Source of the DNA: Rusavskia elegans
Lineage: Eukaryota > Ascomycota > Lecanoromycetes > Teloschistales > Teloschistaceae
NCBI GenBank assembly: GCA_011316305.1
Contig: SAUG01000055.1
Coordinates: 186,001 to 250,000 of the forward strand
DNA length: 64,000 nt
Direction: 5' to 3'
Shown: positions 50,858 to 61,628 of the stretch, piece after piece
Layout: the number at the start of each line of letters is the position of its first letter
Numbering within the stretch: the first letter of the stretch is position 1
Translations under genes and position numbers: made by a program
The notes under the pieces: model-generated
What the model was told of the DNA's origin: nothing
Database searches by the model: none
The model's input: the letters and a program-made list of their open reading frames with translations, nothing else

Positions 50858-51405
50858 TAGATTGGCTACTTCGGGTTAGATTCCCGTCGGTATTTCGGAA
50901 ATCCGACTCGAATTTTAATAAGTCGGTTCGACCCGACCCTCTAAATAGTATAGATTAGTTTCTAAAATTAAAACCGAAAATTAAATCGAATTATAAAAAA
51001 GAAACCGATAAAAATTCGATCCGACCTATTAAATCTTTTATATATAATACAATACTATAATTAATATAATATAATAATATAATATAATTAAATAATTAAT
51101 TAATTTTTTAATTAATTTTATATAATAGTAATATATTTATATAATATATTTCGTCTAACTAAAAACCTTTTTAAATAGATAAATATAACTTTTATACTAG
51201 AATTATATTTTTATACTAGAGTTTAATAGTTTTAGTAGTTTTAATAGGTCGAATCCGGGATCCTAGATTCGACTCGAAACTAAATCGATTCGATATCTAG
51301 AAAAATCGGAATTAACTCGGTTCGGTATCTAAAAAAGTCGAAACCGATTCGGATTAGATCGGTTTCTTTAATCCGGGTTCGAAATTCGATCCGACGGCCA
51401 GTATA
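50858..51405 (-). mobile_element. hAT-like non-autonomous element, 548 bp
   Basis: It runs TAGATTGGCTACTTCGG..GACGGCCAGTATA with a perfect 8-bp TSD ATTAATAT (50850-50857, 51406-51413). It is the last transposon before the composition boundary. Confidence 0.88.
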
Positions 51406-51413
51406 ATTAATAT

Positions 51414-51730
51414 ATAAATTTTCTCCTTTATATTTAATAGTCTTTTTCTTTCGAATATAGATTATAGAACGATAGAAAATAGAAGTTAGTACTAGTTCTA
51501 TATATTATTCGAACTAGTATAGAAAAAATCCGATAGAGTTTTTTTAATCGATTAAAAATTTTAGTAATATTATTCTAGGCTATTTTTATATTATTTATAC
51601 TATCTGGTATATAATTTTAAAAATAATAGAAAAAAAAAATTAAAAATAGAAAGAAAAGTATTAGAGGAATTATTAGACCTGATTTAGTCTAGTACTAAAT
51701 TAAAGTACTTCTATAGATTTTCTGTATATT
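51414..51730. other. AT-rich edge of the repeat block
   Basis: RIP-like AT-rich sequence with no recognised element. Composition changes to near 50% GC within about 30 bp around 51,730-51,760. Confidence 0.5.
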
Positions 51731-51937
51731 AGAACTTAGCATCTAATTCACCCCGATTCTGCACATTTGGCCTCCACCCATAATCGTATCACAACGGCAC
51801 ATGCTTCGCCAAGGAGCTAGGAGACGATTAGTCCGCCCCAGAGGCAGAGAGATCACCATCCTTTCTTCCAACATCCCCAACAACAATAAAGATTCAACCC
51901 TCCGCCAGCGTCTCTTCCACGCCCAAACTCATTCACC

Positions 51938-52449
51938 ATGTCAGTCCCGACGATCCTATCAGGCTCAGAAACTACACCCACTGCTTCACCCTCATCGACC
52001 AGGAAGCCAGCCATGGGTCTTGGTCTTGGCCTCGCCTGGTAATACCACTACTGATCTTGACTGCGGGGCTTGCTCTGTGGATCTTTTGGCGTCCGGAGTC
52101 GTTATCCTCGACGACTGTTTGGGAGCGACTGCGGGCCAGGCGGACGAAGCAGGCGTTGGAGAAAGAGAAAAAGAAATCATCGCCGTCGAAGCGCCAAGCA
52201 GTGAATTCGATATCTCACGGCGTAAAACCCTTCATTCTCTCCTATCGTTATGTCTGCACTGAGCTGACGGAAGCTGCCATCCTATTTGGTTCGCTGAGGG
52301 TATGGTCCAAGAGCTGGGCAACGGGAGTAAAGAATATATACACCACGAAGCACCAGTGCATTGGTGGAGCGTACAAGCGTACAGTGTCCAAAGAAAAAAT
52401 AATGATATCAAGTTGTGACCCCCCTGACGCTCTTCATAAGCTTTCTTGA
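51938..52449 (+). pseudogene. Remnant of a single-pass membrane protein gene, frameshifted
   Basis: From the ATG at 51938 a Ser/Thr/Pro-rich stretch leads into MGLGLGLAW and a stop (TAA at 52,040). One frame over, the sequence continues as VIPLLILTAGLALWIFWRP and then a basic tail with KEKKKSSPSKR, open to 52,449. Joined by one base, this is a short extracellular Ser/Thr part, a Gly-rich approach, one membrane helix and a cytosolic basic tail, a common fungal layout (for example stress sensors and mucin-like proteins). One base is missing at GCCTGGTAATACC; no GT..AG intron would fix it. It could be a pseudogene or an assembly error. Downstream coding after about 52,250 is doubtful. It is the first gene-like sequence beside the repeat block. 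Confidence 0.5.
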
Positions 52450-53280
52450 GGGTTACCAACGCTAGGCTAGAACGTCGAGAGAAAGTGGTCGTTTGGTGCC
52501 GTAGAGCTGAGTTTAAGCAGTCTAACCTGGCGCTGTGTTCGAGTAGGATTAACGAGCAATCAGCCTTCAAGAATCCTCGCAACCGTCCAGCGAGAGGTTA
52601 TGGCACGCAATACTCACTTGACTTAGCTAGCAGACCATCACTTCGACTACAATCAGCTCTTTCTCGCCCAAACCCTCCATCAGGTTAGCCTCCTACAAAA
52701 CCCTTATCGTAACAGCCATCTTAACGGCTTTGTTCTGCTTTGAGGTATATTCTTGAAAAACCAGTTGCCGTAGAGAAATAACGTCCCGTTATAGGCACCG
52801 GGTGCTTTCGTAAAATAAAACGAAAGGCGTTATAAAAATCGCGATATTACTAATCTTACGAACGCGGATATTAACGCAGCCTAGTTCCTAGTGATCTGCT
52901 TAAATAATAGAACTCTTTCTAACGGGGCCCGTAAAGCGGTTTATCGATCGGGGAATCTCGTTTTAGAATTACTGCTTACGCTTGTAATTGCCGCTATTAT
53001 TCCCGTTTTATACAACACCTTACTATACGATATCTATAGTATTAAATCCACTATTGATATCTATATTAATCAAGGTCTCGAATATAGAAATTAGAATTTC
53101 TAGAATCGCGTAGCGAAGCTGCGAAACCTGATACGGTATTAGCTTGGCTTGGCTTTTAGAAAGCTAACCCGTATAATATACGTATAGATTTTAGGCGAGA
53201 AGTAATTTACGTATTCTATTATCTCTTCCCTCGGAGTATAAGATATAGCTAGCTATATTTTCTATACTACGATATAGTAC
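52450..53280. other. Intergenic; AT-rich pocket at 52,790-53,280
   Basis: The first part is non-repetitive and I see no gene. From about 52,790 the sequence becomes TA-rich with CpGs kept and CpA scarce, as in the main repeat block, so it may be a small RIP-mutated transposon relic. No ends or homology were identified. Short open frames here have no recognisable content. Confidence 0.4.
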
Positions 53281-54464
53281 TTTCGATTCAAAGTTGGTTC
53301 CGCGCTTTCCGGCCAGCCTCCAATCGGAAACCTTCAAACCCTGAGGATGGCATGGCGAGAGTCTTTGGATAGTATCTTAGGGTTCGCTTGATGCAAGGGC
53401 GTGGCGAGTTGGGAGGTTGTTGGATGTGTAGTGCTTGACACATTTTCTTCTGTAATTGCTTTGCGGTACGTCTTCGTTGCGTTGAGGTTACCAGAATGTC
53501 CATGCCAAGAAAGGCAAGGTTATTGTATTCTCCATTATTTGGAATGTAGATTTCGGTTGTATGAATTCGCTCTCATAGACTTTATGAACGGGTCTATTAA
53601 TGGACCGATGGCGATTACCTACATTTTCGTGATATTCTTCCAATAATAACTTCACTTTGCAACGCTGCTGGGATGTTTCATTTCTACCGTCACTTCTTCT
53701 CATGGGGGATGAAGGCGTCTTGACTGGTCAAAAAATGTGATCGAGCGTCGAGGGAAGTAAGCAGTTGAGTCTCTTCCGAGAAGGTGGGTGTTACGGCGTA
53801 AGCTTTCCATTACAATCTTGAACATGCAAAGGTCCTTTTGATATCGATATGTCAATTTTCATTGGTTTTCTCCTATAGATAGCGCGTAAGTTGACGTTTT
53901 CTTTTCCTTGTCCTCTCCCTGTCCCTCTCCCTCTTCTTCTCCAACAGCCAGTCACTCGCCGCGCTAAGAATAACAACCTACATACAACATCCACCCAACA
54001 CCATCCATCCTCCCCCACTCGTCCTAGTCAGGATATAGGATTGAACAGCCAGCTGCGATCCTGCATTACTGGCGGTGAGAAGTGATTCGGCAACGCTGGC
54101 TGGGTCCATCTTTTGGAAATCTTGTTCGGTCGGTACTGCACCTCAACGGGGCACAGGGTGATTACTGAGAGTTCAACTCAGAATATCTATCCCTGCGAAG
54201 ACCATTAGAGAGGAGCGACGACTAAAGCAGAGAAGTTCGTTCCGATCACCTGACTTAGGCGAGGGAACAATGGCGGGCGCCTCTACATGATCCTGCATAG
54301 CGGAGGTGTGGTGGGATGATAAGGCTGACTTCCGCAGCCTCATTCAATGCGAGAGGCTGTGCGCTGCTTTGATGAAAATTTCTTGTTTTTATTCCCACGA
54401 CATCTTATGTCAGGGACCCTGAGTCGTCCGTCACTCTGTCGCAATAACATCAGACAATGCGATC
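53281..54464. other. Intergenic, upstream of the PigL_N-like gene; holds a duplicated segment
   Basis: No gene supported; overlapping short frames on both strands lack coding character. About 53,910-54,025 is a pyrimidine-rich stretch followed by an A/C-rich stretch (ACATCCACCCAACACCATCC) that resembles 56,455-56,575 at roughly 70% by eye. It looks like promoter or 5' leader DNA of a duplicated gene. Confidence 0.4.
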
Positions 54465-55682
54465 ATGGCCGATCCTCTCAGTATCGCAGCCGGTGTCATC
54501 GGTATTCTTACAGCAGCCGCACAAGTCTCACACCTTCTTATCGACTTTACTAAGAATTCGAAAGATACGCCTCAGACGGCTCGGACTGTGCTTACGGAAG
54601 TTAACGAGATCAGCGGTACCCTCTCATACCTTCAATCGTTTCTACTCGGCAACGAAACCTTGGATTGTTCGAGGACACAGCTACTGCAGGTAGATCAAGT
54701 AGTAACGGTTGTCAGTGGATGTGTACTTACTTTCTCGGAGCTTGAAAAGCTCCTGGATACTCTCAAGACGGACGATATGGGGATACGGGATTGTGTCCGC
54801 TGGGTAAAGAAGGAGAAAACGATTGGTAGCCTCGTGCAGAGGTTGCAGAATCACAAAGCTTCTTTGTCACTGGTGCTTCATATTCTCAACGGGTGATTTA
54901 GATACGATATCTAGCTGTTGTTCGTGCTGATCTTTTGCAGTAACACTATAATAGAGGCCAAGGACTCCGTGGATCGTCTTCATGGGATGATTGAACGTTG
55001 CTATAAGGAAATGTCATCTCGGGTTGAAGCACTCGAGATCCAAGACCGGCGCCCGGACCAGAATTGGGAGTATACGGATGATAAGGACGATACATCGTCA
55101 ATTCGAACAGTGACCGGGCCTTCTACCAAACCGCCTAACGTAGCACCTGGCTCAATCTGCTCCGGTGCAACATTGGCCTCTGACTACGTGAATAGTCTTC
55201 AACAATCATGGGTCTACCGAAGAAATAATGCCCTTGATGCATCGAGGCTCTCTGTTTTTTCGCGTGAGGATTGCTCGATGGCTTGGTCGTGTCTTTCTGG
55301 CATTAGTTGGGCAGAAGTTTCTAACATCGCTATCATCGGTCTTCCTATCCTTACCGATGAAGTCTACAATCCGGCACGAACAGGTCGGACATTGTCGGAC
55401 GCATTGATGGACAAGTTCTGCGCGACTGCAACCCGTGACGAGATTGCTTCGAACGAGCATATCATCGTGAAAATGCCTCCGATGAGTCTTCCGCTTAACT
55501 TCCTATGGCCCGGTCGTGTCTGGACGGAGATAAGTCATGACCGCACTAGTGGGCGCAAGATATCTCTGATGTGGGAAAACAACACCGAGATTATCGAAGT
55601 AGGAACTGAAATCAATGTAGTAGTAGACTATACAGATGGAAGTTACGAGAGTATTACAGAGGCTATCAATAAAGATAGTTAA
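54465..55682 (+). CDS. PigL_N/Helo-like N-terminal domain protein, 389 aa, two exons
   Basis: Exons are 54465-54892 and 54941-55682; the 48-bp intron starts GTGATT and ends TTGCAG and joins codons in frame. The start MADPLSIAAGVIGIL, with a small hydrophobic helix near residues 5-27 followed by HLLIDFTK, and the later block VVSGCVLTFSELEKLLDTLK (about residues 82-101), are the hallmarks of the fungal PigL_N domain (earlier called Helo_like_N) found at the N-terminus of many NLR/STAND, ankyrin and stand-alone proteins. The segment to about residue 180 is probably coiled coil. The middle part has WSCLSGISWAEVSNIAIIGLPI (about residues 270-291), typical of stand-alone members. The C-terminal 100 residues are not recognised. 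No nucleotide-binding domain is present, so this is not a full NLR. The role is unknown; membrane or signalling function is inferred from relatives. Confidence 0.85.
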
Positions 55683-56165
55683 GAGCACTCACCAAGCTAT
55701 CTATAAGCAGTTCCAAACAGATCACTACGCAGATTAGCGTTTGTAGAAAAGGGGTAGACACGGCTAAATTTTCACTGGGTGGGGGTTTCCGGTGACTCCA
55801 TGCGCCCACTGGTAACCGAGGGTCGGTATCGTTCATGTCCTCGATAAAGAAAAGTTAAAATGTGCGGGAATTTGGGTATTTGCACCACGAAACACTCCAT
55901 GCATGACGGGGTTGAGACCTTGAACGAACTCAGAAGAGAGACGACCAGCTACTAAAGGCGGTTCCGTCGAGACTCTTTACTCGGCACTTCAATTTCTTCT
56001 TGATGAGAGCAGCAAGTATTCTTGGCCTCGCTAACCCTGTTGATTGGAATATTTTCCCGGTCGAATTAGAGCAAACCATGAATTCACTATTGGTGGGCAA
56101 CAAGCTGTAAGCCTATTTGGAGGAATAGATACATTGTTTCCCTGTTCTATTGTTTTATGTGTTTT
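55683..56165. other. Intergenic, nothing recognised
   Basis: Balanced composition, no supported reading frame. Confidence 0.5.
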
Positions 56166-56430
56166 TTTAGTACCCGTTTAACCGATAGTTCCGTAAGTAC
56201 TTTGGTTTTAGTACGCCTGGAGGTTATATTGGTGGCTTACAATCATGCGTATTTCGAATTGGTGTAAGGGAATGCTGATTACTACTGCAAACCTTGCTTG
56301 ACTGCTTCTTTTGACTGTGAAAATTCTTTGCTGCACAAGCAATAATCGTTGTTGCCTCATGAAAACTTCGGTGATGAAACGCACATATATAATAACTCGA
56401 TTATAACCCCGGACAGGGGCCCCACAAGGG
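56166..56430 (+). mobile_element. Family C element, internally deleted, un-RIPed copy
   Basis: Both ends match the second subfamily at 12423-13507: left ATTGTTTTATGTGTTTTTTT and AGTACCCGTTTAACCG, right CATATATAATAACTCGATTA and CCGGACAGGGGCCC. About 0.75-0.8 kb of the middle is missing. The join falls after TTTTAGTACGC and resumes in the C-terminal codons of the ORF (VAYNHAYFELV then stop). CpA sites are intact, as expected for a short copy in a gene-bearing region. No clear TSD. Confidence 0.75.
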
Positions 56431-58361
56431 GGCTTTCTTTCTCTTATCCCTTTTTTCTTCTTTTTTTTTTGGCTCTTCCTCTTCCTCTCCAACTAACCAA
56501 CTACTCCTCGCAATAACAATAAACCACCTGTATACAATATACACCCAACACTATCCTCCCCCCATGCTACCTCGTCCTTTCAGGAAATACCCACCGGCAA
56601 CTTCCCTCGAACCATAGGAAAGGCATTCCGCATCCTCACCTCACCACCATCACCACAAAACAAAATAACATCTTAACGCTCTTCACTAAGCACACTGTCT
56701 CCCAACAACACTTGCTGCCAACTTCATCGAATCCTAAAAGCAGGATTTCGTAGACTGCGATAAAGAGGAAGAGGGAGTTGCGAGGGGAATTTGTGAGACG
56801 TCGGTACTGAAGTCGTGGGGTAATTGAGCATATTGGCATGTTGGAGCTTGGAAAGTGGTAGTAATTTCTCTTTATAAGCCTGGCTGGGAAATTCATCGGT
56901 CTAATAAGTAGCTCCAGGCTGAGATATTTGCTTTGCTGTTGTTCAATCATGGGTAGATCGTAAGAGGGGGATACTGTTTTCGATGGATTTGAAGTGTGGA
57001 CATAGATCGCGTCTGCTTTCAACTCGTAGAAAATTATGGGAGGCGAAGGAGAGAAGAAAAGTAGGAGCGGCGATAGAGATCAGAAGTGAAAGGTTTTCCT
57101 GCCCGGCGACGGTGAATGAGAGAAAGACTGTGGGGCTGCTGGGTGATGAAACAAGATACCTGCACTGAGTATTGATCTTCCCGTCATGGTCGAGGTCTCG
57201 ATATGCTTTGTGCTTGCAGCACAGACCAGAACTGGATCCCGAGGTCCTGCCATGGGACTATGGCGTCCAGTCCCGGCTTTTGGTATAGGGGGATCCTGGT
57301 CTGAGAACTTTTATACATGTGAGATATTGAAGGAAAACACCGGCGTCAGGGTCCCGTTCGATTGCAAGTGCTGAGTAAGTGCAATACAAGACGCATGGCA
57401 ACCGTGCATCCTGCAGCCCGGTTACAGTCCGATTTATGTATCTCGAAGCGTATGGGGTCTAAGCTTCCTGCAGCTCGTGTGTACATCGCCAACGGTATTG
57501 CAGCAAGGCCCTACAGAAGGTCCACAAATGGTGGCTCAGGGGAAGCCAAGTCTCCAATCTCGTTTAGCGATGCTGAAGCATGTCAAGGGTTCGGTGGCGT
57601 CGTTCTAAGATTGCCGAGATTTTTTGGTGCCGGCAGTTGATCGATCCTTCCCTGTCACACTTAAAAATGCCTCGGCAACACCTGCTTTGTTAAGCTTCTT
57701 TCGACATCCATGAACCTGTCGTGTCTGCTTTGATTCGTCGACCGGACGGTACGTCGCTTGGACTGGAAGGACCCGATTACCATTACTGGATCGCACGTTA
57801 ACGGGCCCTGCATATTATTCGGGCTTGTTTTCAGAGAGTCAACGAAATCTGGGGGTTATTAGTTCCTGCGATGCCGGGGATCGTCGAGTTGACGTCTAGC
57901 TAGAAGCCCGCTATATCAATCGTCTCGATCGGTGGTTGGCACGCTTCATTAGTATTTCGTACCTGGATTTCAACGGCTTCTGGAGCAATGCCGAACAAAG
58001 AGAAAAGAGGCCAGTGGATTCGCAATAACCTGTCAGAACACTACTCAGACATCGTCGTGAACTGACAGAAGCTTCGGGTACAGCAGTAGACAAGGTTCAA
58101 GGCGGTGGACCAGTTGCAGCCGATGCATGTGAGTCACAGCAAAGCCCATGGACGGCAGAATCACGCTGTGAACGCCGGGCTGGTTGGGCCATCGAATGAA
58201 GGCCTGATCATGACCGGATAGACCTCACCCTAAGACAATAGATAGTTGGCAAGCCGAGGTGTCTGCGGTGAAATTACATAGCTCAGTCATTTTCCTGAGA
58301 ACCTGCGTTGATGCTTTTGAAACCTCGCCAGTGAACATCCTCCTGTGATCTATCGAGTTAT
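56431..58361. other. Intergenic or decayed gene sequence
   Basis: 56,455-56,575 is the second copy of the duplicated pyrimidine-rich segment (see 53,910-54,025). After it, many short frames overlap on both strands without a recognised protein or a consistent intron pattern. It may hold a decayed gene, but I cannot support one. Confidence 0.35.
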
Positions 58362-60809
58362 CTACTCACTCCTGTTTCGAAGCGCCGTGTCGAGGATCTT
58401 AGCGATTGCCCACACTTTCTCCTCTTCCCACTTGCGAGCGACGATTTGCAACCCTACAGGCGCGCCATCGTAGGTCTCGGGGTCATCTTCGAAACTTCGG
58501 TCAGTTGATCACAGTGGTAGCCTAGTTGCATAATCCACTTACAAGCTTCCCAGTTCTTCCGATCGACTTCGTTCAATGGCTGGTATTGATGATCAAATCT
58601 GTCAACCGACTTGTCTGCTCTTGTGACGGGGATTACGGCAGCGCTGTAGTCCATCAGGTTGATGCTTTCTGTATAAGCTATATACCATCGGTGTTAATCA
58701 TGCTTTTCACATCGTCCGAATGTTGCTCCCTGCGCAGCGAGTGCTTGCTCACCTGTGTGGTAGAACTTTCCGGGTATGACTGCCGCATGAGGTGCTACCG
58801 GCATCACGACTGCGTCGACGACTTGGCCTTGCCTTGAGTGTTAGCACAGGCTAGCCAATAACACCGGGGAGCTGACCGTCATCACTGCTGGTGGAGTTCC
58901 AGTAATCATAGTAGGCTTCATTGTAAGTTTTCCCTCGAATTGTCAAGTCCTGATATTCGAGTAGCGGTATCGGATCACGAAGCTGGAAACTTCCTCGAAG
59001 GGGAGGAACAAGAGGCTCTCCAGACAGTTCTAGCTGCTGGTGTATGTCGTGGGCACCATCGGCTTTCAAAAATGCAAGCTATATCGCAGACTATTAGCAA
59101 CAATAACAGGCCGTTGTACGCACTGATGCTGTGTATGATTTGGTTGTCATCCGAGGTGCTGGAGAAACTGTGTGCGGTGCGACTGATGACAAAGGGTCGG
59201 AAAGCTTACATGGATCCTTTTAGCAGTTGTTTGCGAAGGTGGCTTCCAGTCGACGATCTGACAGGGGCACGGTCAGTCGCTTGTGCACGATGGCACTCGC
59301 GTCGACCATGAGAAAGCATGTTACCTTATGCTTCAAGTCTTGAATGAGACCACAAATGATGCGTAGGCCTCGTGTCACGGGGGGTTGTGGCGTCACCACT
59401 CCATCCGTCCAATATATCCCAATTTTGAGCGGTACATCAGAGGCGAAGCCGTCGGCATTAGCCCTTGCCAGTGTTGATGTTTCGGCCTCGGTATTCCAAG
59501 GCATCCTAACGACGTTCGGATCTCGAAGCCATGGGCTTGTTGACAGTACGGAAGTCATCACAAGCCTTATTGCGTCAACTGTGGTGCCCATGACTCCGAT
59601 CGATGAGGCATAGGTATCTTGTCCAGGGTTCTGCGGAGATCAATAAAGCATTAGCCCGCAATCGGACTCTCAAGAAGCGGCGAGCCGGCTTTTTATGTAC
59701 CGTATTGGCCACGTTACGATACGAAAGTCGATTGTGCGTTGGCTTGATGGAATATGTGCCACAGAAGGCAGCTGGGATTCGCACGGAGCCACCTTTCGCC
59801 AGCTCCCATCAGTCTGCGTTGCTGAGAGATCACTATCATCAATGGAGGGACTGACCGATATCGGTGCCGAGCCCTGCCGAACTCCCTCGGAGAGCTTGGA
59901 GTGCACCTTCACCTAATCATGGGATCAGCCACAGATGGCGGGCTTGGAATAGTAGTGGCGTGGGTGGTACAGACCCCCCGAAGAGCCTCCACACGAGAGG
60001 AGCTGGTTCACTGGGTTCAAAGTGGTGCCGATGATGTTGTTAACCGTTTCGCCAAGCTGTGTTACAATCTTAGTCGACGTACTGGGTAGAAGCGTTGCCC
60101 CTCTTGCGTACCAGCAAAGTTTGAGGAAGGCTAGTCTGAACGAGTTTCAGAGAGAGTCAGTAGATTGCCTGGAATTTCATATTCGTGGTCCCAGGCACCT
60201 TGCAGAAGAGAACAGCGCCGAGCGAAAGCAGTTCCTCGACAACCTGGCTGTTCACCCGATGCACTTTGGCGGGGTCTTTACTGCCTTCGTAGGTGCCAAT
60301 CCAACCTACATAGCCCATGGTGGTGTCGTATCCTTTGACGTGGAACTGATCCTTCAAGCTGATTGGCAGTCCATGTAATGGGCCTTTGACAGTGCCGTTC
60401 TTTGCGTAATAATGATCCAAATCGGTGGCGGTGCGCAGAGCGAAGTCGAACATGACTTCGTGAAGACAATTGTTCTTGTCGGAGTCAGCAGAACAATGAT
60501 GATGGAAGGCAAGCACAAAGCATGACGGACAATCTGTTGAGCAACCGCAGCGGTCTTACAATATGCTCGAGTAACATCAACCGCAGTATACTCGCGGCGT
60601 TTGATCTTTTCCACAAGTCGCAAGCTGTCGTTGCCAATGATTCCTTTGTCGTCATCGGTCAGATACTGCTCAATGAACGGGCCGCTGAGAGTACGCTGCT
60701 TTTTTGCCTTGTCTAGATCTATGTCCCATAACAGCCATTCCTTAGGTATACTGGAGTGTATGTCTGCAACCTTGGTCCTCGCGGTAGCCTGCCAGCGTGG
60801 GATCTGCAT
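58362..60809 (-). CDS. Amidase (amidase-signature family, acetamidase-like), 566 aa, 12 exons
   Basis: Hydrolyses carboxylic amides to acid and ammonia; substrate unknown. Exons, in order of translation: 60531-60809, 60199-60474, 60112-60135, 59975-60056, 59856-59912, 59701-59792, 59325-59630, 59210-59257, 58877-59078, 58753-58827, 58543-58677, 58362-58486. All 11 introns are GT..AG, 49-131 bp, and the total of 1701 nt is in frame. The catalytic Lys is K134 in GLPISLKDQF. The signature GGSSGGEGAL (from 216) supplies the cis-Ser S218, and DIGGSVRIP supplies the nucleophile S242; the 24-residue spacing is that of the family. The C-terminal half has the usual IVDWKPPS and DAVVMPVAPHAA. The start at MQIPRWQ is chosen because fungal members begin just before this Trp. 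No signal peptide. The length is normal and the gene appears intact. Confidence 0.93.
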
Positions 60810-61282
60810 GGTTTTTCTTATCACAGCCTCGTCGACCCGGTTCAGGTCTCGATGGTTGAATGTAGCCTAGTCGGAGGGTTTAGTGAAGAAGAGGTCAGGA
60901 TGTATGCATTCGGGAACACAGAATATTAAAAAGGTCAAGGACATAAGATGATGGACGGTCGTCGACATCAAGATCGAGGCTGGGGTGCGGACCCTGCTAT
61001 AAGCTTGTACTGTCCATAGAGTAAGACAGCAGGCCACGACTTGTCATCGCGGCTTCTGTCATGGCAACACAGCCCAGTATGTGACAAAGAAAATCTCATC
61101 CAATCGTAACAAGCCCACAAATTAAATTGAAGACAGACTAAGGTAGTCTTATCTGATCTGCCAAGAGAGCTTACGGCTAGTGCTAAATATAGTCTGGCGT
61201 CATGCCAAGGGCTTGGCAAACTTAGTACTTACCTCCCACCCTCGCCGATATCTCGGTCGACGTCACGTTGTACAAGACAAAA
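60810..61282. other. Intergenic, upstream of the amidase
   Basis: Contains the amidase promoter, but no specific site can be named. 61,274-61,282 is the left TSD of the MITE. Confidence 0.5.
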
Positions 61283-61628
61283 GGGTCTTGCTATCCGTAC
61301 AAGCATTGATATCTGTCCGCACAAGCAGAGGAGCCAATTAAGAAGCGCGTAGGGCCGGAATATATTATTCCCGGGTCTAAAAACGGGAAGTCAGCCTTAG
61401 TATTCTCTTTCCTTTATAATTCCCGAAAGTCTACCGCCTATTAGGCAGATAATACGGCCTTAATCTGGCCCTGAAAAGAGGGCAACCTAATAAGTAGGAG
61501 CTAGCTTTAAGATCTATCTAAGAATATTAACGGAATGATATTACAATATAGTCGATTTTAGCCGTTAAAACCAAGGTTTTACATACTTGTGCGGATAGAC
61601 ATCGATGCTTGTGCGGATAGCAAGACCC
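61283..61628. mobile_element. MITE with 44-bp TIRs and 9-bp TSD, 346 bp (Mutator-like)
   Basis: The left end is GGGTCTTGCTATCCGTACAA and the reverse complement of the right end is GGGTCTTGCTATCCGCACAA. Similarity continues for about 44 bp with only transition differences. AAGACAAAA is duplicated exactly at 61274-61282 and 61629-61637. A 9-bp TSD with long TIRs points to the Mutator/MULE superfamily. The interior is partly AT-shifted and has no ORF. Each TIR itself contains a direct repeat of TATCCGCACAAG. Confidence 0.9.

Noticed and set aside
1..51700. Mitochondrial or organelle DNA because of the low GC
   Set aside because: No organelle genes, abundant CpG, nested transposons with TSDs and RIP-type transitions all indicate nuclear DNA.
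53288..54085. Small genes upstream of the PigL_N-like gene
   Set aside because: Overlapping frames on both strands without coding character; part of the interval is pyrimidine-rich promoter-like DNA.
57186..57796. Protein-coding gene between the family C remnant and the amidase
   Set aside because: Several short overlapping frames on both strands with no recognised protein and no consistent splice pattern.
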